Shown here: positions 52,715-60,747 of the stretch, one piece after another
How positions within the stretch are numbered: the first letter of the stretch is position 1
How the letters are laid out: every line of letters begins with the position of its first letter
NCBI GenBank assembly: GCA_001897525.1
Contig: MKTB01000017.1
Span: 248,001-312,000 of the forward strand
Origin: Bacteroidetes bacterium 43-16
Lineage (GTDB): Bacteria > Bacteroidota > Bacteroidia > Chitinophagales > Chitinophagaceae
Direction of reading: 5' to 3'
DNA: 64,000 nucleotides
The notes under the pieces: model-generated
What the model saw: only the letters and a program-made list of their open reading frames with translations
The model's database searches: none
Told to the model about the DNA's origin: nothing
Translations under genes and position numbers: made by a program

Positions 52715-52739
52715 AAAAAACGAGGAGACCCTCGTTTTT
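52715..52739 (-). terminator. Terminator of the KilA-N gene
   Basis: AAAAAACGAGG-aga-CCCTCGTTTTT hairpin, same family as the terminators at 12469, 13367 and 14827. Confidence 0.85.
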
Positions 52740-52752
52740 CAATAATTACTTA

Positions 52753-53577
52753 TTACTTCAGCCTTTTGATGGCTTTGTTTTGTAGGAGCGATTTCATTTG
52801 TGTGATCGCCACCTGGTTAAGTTGCAGCAGCCTTTCGCTTTGGGGCAATCCTTGTTTGATCAACAAGGCATTGATGCTCTCTACATTGCTCAATACCACC
52901 AGCTGCTCCAGGGTAGCATGATCCCTGATATTTCCGGCTTTGTCCGGATTGGCATCGCGCCACTCCTTGGCTGTAATGCCGAAAAGAGCAACGTTCAGCA
53001 GATCAGCCTCATTGGCATATACATAACCGGCTTGCTGGCTGGTAATGGCCTTGGGCACCAGGTTTTCTTTAATAGCATCAGTGTGTATGTGGTAATTGAT
53101 CTTTGAAAGTGTGCGTTGCAGGCTCCAATCGAGCTTCAGGCGATTGTTTTCATCGTCTTTTAAGCGTTGGAACTCTTTAATCAGGTATAATTTGAAACTT
53201 GCAGAAACCCACGATGCAAATTCAAAAGCAATATCTTTATGAGCAAAGGTTCCTCCATTTTTCCCCTGCCGCGATACCACTCCTTTGGCGTTGGTAGCTT
53301 CAATCCATTTTGAAGGAGATAATGTGAAAGAGTTACTACCTGCCTCGTACAAAAAGGAGTCGAATTCGACCCCTTTAAAATCGGGATTGTTGAGTTGCTC
53401 CCATAAACCGAGAAATTCAATAGTAGTTCGGGAGCGCATCCAATTTTTGACCACATCTTTAGGTTCGGCAGGATTTTTAAACCTTGCTATATCCGTCAGG
53501 GAAATAAAGTCCTGCTGATTGTCTTCATACAAAACAATCTCAAGTCCTTCAACCTGTATCTTCTTATTTTTTGCCAT
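52753..53577 (-). CDS. KilA-N domain protein
   Basis: The 274 aa protein has a KilA-N DNA-binding domain over about residues 10-135 (DFISLTDIARFKNPAEPKDVV; NWMRSRTTIEFLGLWEQLNN; GGTFAHKDIAFEFASWVSASFKLYLIKEFQ) and a helical C-terminus with a leucine-rich end. Such proteins are typical of phages and related elements, usually as DNA-binding or regulatory factors. It is close to an XRE regulator and a broken polyvalent kinase, supporting a mobile-element origin. Confidence 0.88.
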   Translation of the reverse strand: MAKNKKIQVEGLEIVLYEDNQQDFISLTDIARFKNPAEPKDVVKNWMRSRTTIEFLGLWEQLNNPDFKGVEFDSFLYEAGSNSFTLSPSKWIEATNAKGVVSRQGKNGGTFAHKDIAFEFASWVSASFKLYLIKEFQRLKDDENNRLKLDWSLQRTLSKINYHIHTDAIKENLVPKAITSQQAGYVYANEADLLNVALFGITAKEWRDANPDKAGNIRDHATLEQLVVLSNVESINALLIKQGLPQSERLLQLNQVAITQMKSLLQNKAIKRLK

Positions 53578-53618
53578 AGGTTTTGGTGTAAGGTTAGTGT
53601 TACGGCATTTTACTTCCC

Positions 53619-54029
53619 CTACATCAGCTTTTCCAACTTCGCAATCATCTCATCCTTCTCCTTCAGCATACGCTCATACAGGGCAATCTTTTCTTCATGA
53701 ACTTTGATTAATTGTTCGACAGGATGAAACGTAGGATAATTATTGAGCATGGCGTAATCTGAAAAATTGCACGCAATATTATTTATTGCCTGCTGCTCAT
53801 CAAAATTCTGAAAAGCCTCTACCGGTATTTTCAATACAGCAGAAATTTGTTGCAGCAAGGGAGTGTCAATCGTTTCCTTCTGTTCCAGGATGGAGATTTT
53901 CTTTTGGCTCCAGTCGTCGCCCAGCTCAAAGGCCAGCGAGTCTTGCTTTATACCCAGCATTTCGCGGAAGCGCTTTACGTTGCGGCCTTGATGTACCTTC
54001 TTGTTTGGATGAGTTGCTTCTGTTGTCAT
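53619..54029 (-). CDS. XRE-family helix-turn-helix regulator
   Basis: The 136 aa protein has an N-terminal HTH (NVKRFREMLGIKQDSLAFEL, DWSQKKISILEQKE, residues 15-70) and a C-terminal coiled coil (VEQLIKVHEEKIALYERMLKEK). It is probably the control gene of the element that also holds the KilA-N gene. It is divergent from the broken kinase gene. Confidence 0.85.
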   Translation of the reverse strand: MTTEATHPNKKVHQGRNVKRFREMLGIKQDSLAFELGDDWSQKKISILEQKETIDTPLLQQISAVLKIPVEAFQNFDEQQAINNIACNFSDYAMLNNYPTFHPVEQLIKVHEEKIALYERMLKEKDEMIAKLEKLM

Positions 54030-54264
54030 AGGTGCAAATTTATATATTTTAGTGGCATAAAGTTAAGGAAAAAACCGGCTTATTGCGGTAAACAACAACC
54101 AGATTCTATAGTAAACAAAACCGGGGCCTTGCAAGAGCTGTTTCAAAGAAAAAAGATAAGGATTGTATAGCCGGCTTATCCGGCAGGAGGTTTTTTGCCG
54201 TTTTTGGTAATTGCATATAATCCGTACCTTTACAGCAGTGATTAGGAAATGAAACACATTAAAC

Positions 54265-54888
54265 ATGAACTACAAAATATCATTTACACAGATGAACCTT
54301 CTGGCACAAAAAGCCAACTCAAAAAAGTCCAAAATTTCCTTAGAAGATATGCGTAAACAGGTTCAGGCGCTCAAAAACAGCAGCAGCTCAAAAGTGAAGA
54401 AGCAGCAGCACTCGTAGCCTTTGCCCATACCGAATCCCTTTTTTACCCGGGCGATATTTTTGAGGAAAACTTTATAGCTGCGGGGGCTGAGCAGCGGGTC
54501 TTCCGGTATGACGATTATAGGGTACTCAAAACCCAACGACAGCATTTTCTACGCTTTCTGGCTCGATTATTTTAACAGCCTGCTTATTCATAATTATTTT
54601 TTCCCTGCTACCGCCTATGATTTTTTAGGGTTCAAAATCATAAAGGAAGATTTACATGCCGTGGTAAAGCAAGACTTTATTATAGCTACCGAACCCACTA
54701 ACCTTGCCCTTGTAAAAGACTTTTTGGCCTACAACGGCTTTGTCAACACCCGCAATAACGACTACATAAACCATGAGAACGGGCTTATTTTTGAAGACCT
54801 GCATGATGAAAATGTGTTGTCAAAAGACGGTATTCTATTTTTCATAGATACCGTGTCTTATCTTACCTATAACTTCAACAATAAATAA
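54265..54888 (+). pseudogene. Frameshifted polyvalent-protein kinase-like gene
   Basis: Three successive reading frames must be joined to read one protein. The first is 50 codons, MNYKISFTQMNLLAQK... (54265-54417). The second has FAHTESLFYPGDIFEENFIA and GAEQRVFRYDDYRVLK. The third runs from about 54530 to 54888 (SIFYAFWLDYFNSLLIHNYF; FEDLHDENVLSKDG). GAEQRVF, LHNYFFP-type and DLHDENVL match the kinase-like domain found in polyvalent proteins of phages and conjugative elements (remembered family). Two frameshifts make it a probable pseudogene. Confidence 0.7.
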
Positions 54889-54906
54889 TGCATCAATAAA
54901 AAAGCA

Positions 54907-54960
54907 GGAAGGTCATTAATTCAAGCCATGCTTGTCTTGCCTTGAACTAATGACCTTTCC
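54907..54960. terminator. Long imperfect hairpin between convergent genes
   Basis: GGAAGGTCATTAATTCAAG pairs with CTTGAACTAATGACCTTTCC across a 15-nt loop, between the broken kinase and the gene ending at 54978. Confidence 0.6.
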
Positions 54961-54977
54961 GCGAGAGCCGGTTCCAC

Positions 54978-55655
54978 TTACACTACCGGTACACTTTGCT
55001 CCTCTTCACCCCTTTTTCCCAGATCCACAATGATCCGCGCATCCTTATACTCCCGCCTGAATTCCCTGTCGTTAAATATATTCATTAAGCTGTCCAGCTT
55101 GTATAGCACAGTTCTTAACTGGGCCAGCAGGCCAGGTATAGCCTCCTGGTTAAACCCTTTACGTTCTACGATAACCGTTCTGGGCCGCACTATCAAACGA
55201 TCAAAGTCGTCCGTTGCACTTACCAGTTGATTAATGTCTGCCGTAGACACACCATAATCACCCAGATCTGCCACCACAGTAGACAAAGTAGCAATAATAT
55301 TCCTGAGTTTGGCAAGCGTTAATTCATCCGGTCGGCGCAGCAGCGCACTTTTACTCACACGTAGCTGGTTGTGCAGTTCCATATTGTTGACCTCCAGGGC
55401 ATAGATACTGGCTCGTTTCGCCAAATTTACCGCCATTGTCACCGCATCTGATTCAGCAGTAGCTTTATCCACCGTTGCACCCGTAGACACCAGCTCGGCA
55501 CCCTCTGTAGCCTCAGAGAGACTATCCATTATGCCCAGAAAGCTTGCCGCCAGTTGACTGTAAGCTACCTGGCTATTCCATGTGGAATTATGCCTGGTCA
55601 ATACCCTTTGTACCGTCTTGCACATAGCAATGAAGTTGTTTTCAGACTGTCTCAT
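54978..55655 (-). CDS. Helical protein of unknown function
   Basis: The 225 aa protein is predicted helical throughout (AKLRNIIATLSTVVADLGDYG; LLAQLRTVLYKLDSLMNIF), with no signal peptide or membrane segment. The C-terminal tail is charged (LGKRGEEEQSVPVV). I do not recognise the family. Its composition resembles native genes rather than the AT-rich cassettes. Confidence 0.6.
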   Translation of the reverse strand: MRQSENNFIAMCKTVQRVLTRHNSTWNSQVAYSQLAASFLGIMDSLSEATEGAELVSTGATVDKATAESDAVTMAVNLAKRASIYALEVNNMELHNQLRVSKSALLRRPDELTLAKLRNIIATLSTVVADLGDYGVSTADINQLVSATDDFDRLIVRPRTVIVERKGFNQEAIPGLLAQLRTVLYKLDSLMNIFNDREFRREYKDARIIVDLGKRGEEEQSVPVV

Positions 55656-55745
55656 TTTTTCAATTAAATTTTAAGTGTTAAAGAATTAGTTTTCAGTTCA
55701 AATATATTATTTGTTTCTAATGTTTTATTAAAAAATATAATATGC

Positions 55746-56219
55746 TTGATATTCAATGTTTTGTCCCGGTTTTCTATTAATCTTCCCTGGTCTTCAGGCG
55801 ATGTTCCGGGCCTTACAAAGGGTTTTCCTGACCTTACAAGTGATGTTCCGGGCCTTACAAAGGGTTTTCCTGACCTTACAAGTGATGTTCCGGGCCTTAC
55901 AAAGGGTTTTCCTGACCTTACAAGCGATGTTCCGGACCTTACAAATGGTTTTCCTGACCTTACAAGTGATGTTCCGGACCTTACAAAGGGTTTTCCTGAC
56001 CTTACAAGCGATGTTCCGGGCCTTACAAAGGGTTTTCCTGGCCTTACAAGTGATGTTCCGGGCCTTACAAAGGATTTTCCTGGCCTTACAAGTGATGTTC
56101 CGGACCTTACAAAGGGTTTTCCTGACCTTACAAGTGATGTTCCGGACCTTACAAGCGATGTTCCGGACTCTACAAAGCGTTTTCCTAACCATACAAAAGA
56201 ACTTTCTCCTATACATTAA
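55746..56219 (+). CDS. Possible repeat protein (DVPxLTKGFPxLTS)n
   Basis: The 157 aa frame is mostly 14-residue repeats with a short N-terminus (MIFNVLSRFSINLPW). No start signal or signal peptide is convincing, and the frame is open mainly because of repeat structure. It could be a real low-complexity protein or non-coding satellite DNA. Confidence 0.3.
   Translation: MIFNVLSRFSINLPWSSGDVPGLTKGFPDLTSDVPGLTKGFPDLTSDVPGLTKGFPDLTSDVPDLTNGFPDLTSDVPDLTKGFPDLTSDVPGLTKGFPGLTSDVPGLTKDFPGLTSDVPDLTKGFPDLTSDVPDLTSDVPDSTKRFPNHTKELSPIH
55795..56200. repeat. 42-bp tandem repeat (two 21-bp half units)
   Basis: About nine to ten copies alternate GATGTTCCGGGCCTTACAAA(G) and GGTTTTCCTGACCTTACAAG(T), with G/A variants. 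Read on the plus strand this encodes DVPGLTKGFPDLTS repeats. Because the unit length is a multiple of three, several frames stay open. It is not CRISPR: there are no unique spacers. Confidence 0.95.
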
Positions 56220-56283
56220 ATCATCCATACCTCATTGTGGATAACCTGTTCATTTTCTCAAAGACATTCCGTGCAGATATGAG

Positions 56284-56291
56284 TATATTTG
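56284..56291 (+). promoter_or_regulatory. -7 element of tex
   Basis: TATATTTG matches TAnnTTTG, 26 nt before the tex start. Confidence 0.5.
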
Positions 56292-56317
56292 CCCTCCTTA
56301 AAAATGGAGATTAGATT

Positions 56318-58558
56318 ATGGCAAATGTGTTTGCAAGTACGATTGCTCAAAAATTGAATATTGCAGAAAAGAGCATCAATTCAGTTTTGGATTTATTAGC
56401 CGAAGGCGCTACCATTCCCTTCATAGCCCGTTACCGTAAAGACGTGACCGGGGCCATGGATGAGGTGCAGATCCAACAGATACAAGAAGAAGCTAAATTC
56501 CGCCAGGAATTCTCTGACCGGAAAACCTTTATAGAAAAAACCATTGCCGAGCAGGGTAAGATGACGGAAGAGCTGCAGGCGAGCCTCGACAAAGCCATCA
56601 CCCTTAACGAGCTGGAAGACATTTACCTGCCCTACAAGCCCAAGCGTAAAACCAAGGCCCAGACAGCCCGTGAAAACGGCCTCGAACCCCTGGCCCTATG
56701 GCTGCTGGCACAAAACGAAGGCAGCCCCGAGAGCGAGGCAGCAGCCTTCATCACAGAAAATGTAGCAGATACCACAGCCGCATTACAAGGCGCGCGCGAC
56801 ATCATAGCAGAGACCATCAACGAAGATGCCGGCGTAAGAGCACAGATGCGTAAACTATTTGAATCACAAGCCACCGTACAAAGCAAAGTACTCACCGGGC
56901 AGGAAGAAGCCGGGGCAAAATATAAAGACTATTTCGAGTTCTCAGAACCCGTAAGCAAGATCCCTTCCCACAGGATGCTGGCCATCATGCGCGGCTTCAT
57001 GGAAGGCATTTTAAGAATGACCATTTCCCCCGAAGAAGAAGTAGCCCTGGAAATGGTGGGCGAAAACTTCATCAAAGCCGGCAATGAGGCCGGCGAGCAG
57101 GTGAAGAAAGCCGTACGCGATGCCTACCGCAGGTTACTCCAGCCGAGCCTGGAATCTGAATTCCGTATGGAATTAAAAATAAAATCAGATGAAGAAGCCA
57201 TCACCGTTTTTGCCGAGAACTTAAGACAGCTTTTACTGTCCTCACCACTTGGCTCCAAAAGGATACTGGCCATCGACCCGGGTTACCGTACAGGCTGTAA
57301 AGTAGTGGTGATCGATGAAAAAGGCGACCTCAAGCACAACGACCTCATCTACGTGCACGAAAACAATTTCAAGCTAAACGATGCAGAACATAAAGTGCGC
57401 TCATTAGTGAAACAATATGACGTGCAGGCCTTCGCCATCGGCGATGGCACTGCAGGCCGCGAGACCGAGCAATTTATCAAAAAACTGAAACTGGAATTAC
57501 CCATCTTCCTGGTCAACGAAGATGGCGCTTCCGTCTACTCCGCCTCCACCACCGCCCGTGAAGAGTTCCCCGATTACGATGTCACCGTTCGTGGTGCCGT
57601 AAGCATTGGCCGTCGCCTGATGGACCCCCTGGCAGAGCTGGTGAAGATCGATCCCAAAAGCATTGGGGTGGGGCAATACCAGCATGATGTCAACCAGACC
57701 CGCTTAAAAGAAAAACTGGACCAGACCGTAGAGAGCTGCGTAAATGCCGTAGGAGTCAACCTGAATACAGCCGGGAAACACCTCTTATCCTACGTTTCCG
57801 GTATCGGGGCCAGCGTAGCCGATAATATTGTGAAATACCGCTCAGAGAACGGACAGTTCACCGATCGTAAACAATTATTGAAAGTGCCGCGCCTGGGCAA
57901 TAAAGCATTTGAACAATGCGCCGGCTTCCTGAGGATCAAAGAAGCCAGCCATCCCCTCGATGCCTCCGGCGTACACCCCGAAGCCTATGCCGTAGTAGAG
58001 CAAATGGCCAAAGATGTCAACATTTCCGTAAAAGAGCTGGTAGGTAATGAAGAAGCCATCAAAACCATAAAGATCTCCAGCTACGTGAGCGATACCATCG
58101 GTAAGCACACCCTGGAAGATATCCTGAAAGAATTAAGAAAACCAGGATTAGATCCCCGTAGCGAACTCGAGCAATTTGAATACGCCAATATCTATTCCAT
58201 AGAAGACGTACAAGTAGGCATGGAAGTGCCCGGCATCGTGACCAACCTCACCCGCTTCGGTGCATTTGTAGATATCGGTGTAAAACAAGACGGCCTCGTC
58301 CACGTTTCAGAAATATCACATACCTATATCAGCGATCCCTCCGAAGCCCTGAAGCTGAACGATAAAGTGAAAGTCGTGGTGACCGAGGTAGACCTGGGCA
58401 GGAAGCGCATTGCCCTGTCCATCAAGCAGGCATTACCCAATCCCGGGAATACCGGTGGTGGCAAACGCCCGGCACAACAAAAACGTCAACAGGCAGAGCC
58501 AGAGCATACCAATATCAACGATGCCCTGAGCTTCCTGAAAAGCAAGTTTAAGAAATAA
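56318..58558 (+). CDS. tex: Tex-family RNA-binding transcription accessory protein
   Basis: The 746 aa protein has the Tex order: N-terminal Tex domain (TIPFIARYRKDVTGAMDEVQ, residues 1-190), YqgF/RNase H-like domain (ILAIDPGYRTGCKVVVIDEKG near 315), helix-hairpin-helix repeats (LLSYVSGIGASVADNIVKY; LKVPRLGNKAFEQCAGFLRI) and a C-terminal S1 RNA-binding domain (VPGIVTNLTRFGAFVDIGVK). It binds nucleic acids and influences transcription; housekeeping. A Gln-rich tail follows the S1 domain. Confidence 0.96.
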   Translation: MANVFASTIAQKLNIAEKSINSVLDLLAEGATIPFIARYRKDVTGAMDEVQIQQIQEEAKFRQEFSDRKTFIEKTIAEQGKMTEELQASLDKAITLNELEDIYLPYKPKRKTKAQTARENGLEPLALWLLAQNEGSPESEAAAFITENVADTTAALQGARDIIAETINEDAGVRAQMRKLFESQATVQSKVLTGQEEAGAKYKDYFEFSEPVSKIPSHRMLAIMRGFMEGILRMTISPEEEVALEMVGENFIKAGNEAGEQVKKAVRDAYRRLLQPSLESEFRMELKIKSDEEAITVFAENLRQLLLSSPLGSKRILAIDPGYRTGCKVVVIDEKGDLKHNDLIYVHENNFKLNDAEHKVRSLVKQYDVQAFAIGDGTAGRETEQFIKKLKLELPIFLVNEDGASVYSASTTAREEFPDYDVTVRGAVSIGRRLMDPLAELVKIDPKSIGVGQYQHDVNQTRLKEKLDQTVESCVNAVGVNLNTAGKHLLSYVSGIGASVADNIVKYRSENGQFTDRKQLLKVPRLGNKAFEQCAGFLRIKEASHPLDASGVHPEAYAVVEQMAKDVNISVKELVGNEEAIKTIKISSYVSDTIGKHTLEDILKELRKPGLDPRSELEQFEYANIYSIEDVQVGMEVPGIVTNLTRFGAFVDIGVKQDGLVHVSEISHTYISDPSEALKLNDKVKVVVTEVDLGRKRIALSIKQALPNPGNTGGGKRPAQQKRQQAEPEHTNINDALSFLKSKFKK

Positions 58559-58570
58559 GCTTCAGACACA

Positions 58571-58607
58571 TAAAAAATCCGGTAGTCAGCGACTACCGGA
58601 TTTTTTA
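58571..58607. terminator. Bidirectional terminator between tex and the T9SS gene
   Basis: TAAAAAATCCGGTAGTC / GACTACCGGATTTTTTA palindrome between two convergent stops. Confidence 0.9.
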
Positions 58608-58623
58608 TTACACCTATATTGTA

Positions 58624-60531
58624 TTACCTAAGTAAAGTTACATTGCCCGATTGCTTAAACGGCTTCCCTTCAATCGTAGTCGCCTGTATAGAATAGACAT
58701 AAACACCCACCGGCTGCGGCGTACCCTTAAAGTTACCATCCCAGCCATCATTCAATTCCTTAGTCTCATAGATCTTCTGGCCCCAACGGTTATAGATCGC
58801 AAAAGACTCCAAAGAAGCCACCCCCCTGATACTAGCTTTAAAACGCTCACTGTTCGGGTTAAACGCATTAGGCATACCCAAAACCGTTTCCTTCACATAC
58901 ACATCCACAGAGTCAGAAACCGTACAGCCATACTCCGTTTGAGCACTTACAAAATACCGCGTATTAACCGTGGGGTTCATTTTAGGATTAGCAATTTTCG
59001 TGTCATTCAGGCCCGCATCTGGAAACCAGCTGAAATAAACCGCATTCGTAGCCGGTTGCATAAAATAAGTTTCACCCGCATAAAGATGCACATAGTCCGG
59101 CAGCTCCAGTACCGCATTCGGATGAACCGTAACATGCACCATTTGCGTATCCGTACAGTTTTTATCACTCGTACCCACCAGTACATAATCAATGCTCGTT
59201 TCCGGTTTAGCCACCGGGTTACCAATCGTAGTACTACTGAGATACAGCCCGCTCGTCCATTTATAAGCCTGGGCACCCGATGCCATTAAAGGTATAGAAT
59301 CACCGGGACAAATGCTGAAATCCGTCTTTGCCAGCTGCAGGAAATTGCCCGGGTTCACGATCACATCCAGCGTATCCCTCAGGCTACAGGGGATCACACC
59401 AGTATAAGTTACCGTAAGCGTATACCTGCGGCTCTCATCTGCCGAGAACCATACATTAGGCTGATCCGTCGCATTCAGGTTATTAGAAGGAGACCAGCTA
59501 TACGTATAACTATTATTATGAGGCAAAGTATAAGATTCAAAAGCCACAGAATCATACTGGCATACGATCAGCGAATCCGGCATCATGATTTTTACCGGCT
59601 TCGGTACTACCGTAACCACAGTAGTGAGTATACTGTCACACCCGTTGATAGATTTAAGCGTAGTATCATAGATACCCGCCACCTTAATAAAAGTATCAAA
59701 ATAAGGGATAGAATCCCCGTCACAGATATAATGGAAAGAAGAATCACTGGTCGGGTTCACCACCAGGTTAAAGGTTGCCTTCACCCTCAGGCAAGGAGTA
59801 TTCATGTTAAACTCACAAGTATAAGTACCATTATGATTAGCCGGGTTTGCATTCACAATATCCACAAAACTATCCGTCGTCACCAGCGTATTAGGATGCG
59901 TCCACTGGAAATTAAAAAAAGTATTATTCGGGTTCTGCAAAGGAAGACTCATCCTGAAATTATTACCCTGGCATACCACACCATTGATATGTACCGGCAC
60001 ATATTCCGGAACAATCGTAATATTATCCACCAGCGTGCCCAGGGTACTGCTCGTATTAGTATTGGTAAATTCTATAGTTACCGTATTGCCCGTAGCAGTG
60101 AAAGAGTCCAGCGCACAGAGCCAGGTAAAGGCAGCATTGGCAGAAGTATCCGTCCGGTTCACATATACCGTAGCCCCGTCATAAATTTTCACATTGATAT
60201 AATTAGGATTAGGCGCAGCACCATTGCCCGTCCTCCTGCTCCTTAAATAAGAAAAATAATACTTCACACCCGGAGCTACCGCGATATTAGTTTGCCTTAA
60301 GTTGGAAGCCGCATCGATCTCCGCTACAATATTAGTCGTGGAAGTGCCGCCATAAGTACTTTCCGGGTAGTTGGCCTCAATAGAAGTAGCCGGTGCTACA
60401 AAAGTCCATTGATTAGCCGGCTGGACACTAAAGTCCCCGTTCTGGATAAGATTTTGTGCCATTGCTTTACCAAAAGGTAAAAAGAGGACAAGAGCAGCAA
60501 GGCAGGCTGTAAGTTTGATTGCTTTTATCAT
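58624..60531 (-). CDS. T9SS type B surface protein with galactose-binding-like N-terminus
   Basis: The 635 aa protein has a signal peptide (LTACLAALVLFLPFGKAMAQ) and an N-terminal beta-sandwich (NLIQNGDFSVQPANQWTFVA ... VDNITIV) resembling carbohydrate-binding-like domains. Ig-like repeats follow, then a C-terminal CHU_C/gliding-motility-type sorting domain (NPNSERFKASIRGVASLESFAIYNRWGQKIYE). Secretion through the outer membrane by T9SS is expected. The C-terminal half is paralogous to the 60748 protein. Confidence 0.93.
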   Translation of the reverse strand: MIKAIKLTACLAALVLFLPFGKAMAQNLIQNGDFSVQPANQWTFVAPATSIEANYPESTYGGTSTTNIVAEIDAASNLRQTNIAVAPGVKYYFSYLRSRRTGNGAAPNPNYINVKIYDGATVYVNRTDTSANAAFTWLCALDSFTATGNTVTIEFTNTNTSSTLGTLVDNITIVPEYVPVHINGVVCQGNNFRMSLPLQNPNNTFFNFQWTHPNTLVTTDSFVDIVNANPANHNGTYTCEFNMNTPCLRVKATFNLVVNPTSDSSFHYICDGDSIPYFDTFIKVAGIYDTTLKSINGCDSILTTVVTVVPKPVKIMMPDSLIVCQYDSVAFESYTLPHNNSYTYSWSPSNNLNATDQPNVWFSADESRRYTLTVTYTGVIPCSLRDTLDVIVNPGNFLQLAKTDFSICPGDSIPLMASGAQAYKWTSGLYLSSTTIGNPVAKPETSIDYVLVGTSDKNCTDTQMVHVTVHPNAVLELPDYVHLYAGETYFMQPATNAVYFSWFPDAGLNDTKIANPKMNPTVNTRYFVSAQTEYGCTVSDSVDVYVKETVLGMPNAFNPNSERFKASIRGVASLESFAIYNRWGQKIYETKELNDGWDGNFKGTPQPVGVYVYSIQATTIEGKPFKQSGNVTLLR

Positions 60532-60694
60532 TTGATTTATATTCAGGATAAAAAAAGGGATTACATCAGATCAAGGTTCACATGAAGAATAGACAGTATA
60601 AATAGTGCTTTTAGTTGGTGCTGAACGCAGCATGGCCAACAATATAAAGCCTGTTGAGATATTTAAATAAACAATCATATTATCAAGTATAAAA

Positions 60695-60729
60695 AAAGCT
60701 GCCGGAATATTTAATATTCCGGCAGCTTT
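60695..60729 (-). terminator. Terminator of the 60748 gene
   Basis: AAAGCTGCCGGAATATT / AATATTCCGGCAGCTTT palindrome just past the stop on the minus strand. Confidence 0.9.
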
Positions 60730-60747
60730 CTATTCGATAAATTTTTA

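Noticed and set aside
52545-52742. 65 aa ORF on the minus strand
   Set aside because: It runs through the terminator hairpin and boundary motif; its KNPAFYPKKVG part is a translation of that repeat. Not coding.
55795-56200. CRISPR array
   Set aside because: Units are contiguous without unique spacers; same for the 21-bp repeat at 18273 and the 7-bp arrays.
55794-56228. 144 aa minus-strand repeat ORF and 162 aa second-frame ORF
   Set aside because: Open only because the 42-bp unit keeps all frames open; a Cys/Arg-rich repeat with no support for expression.
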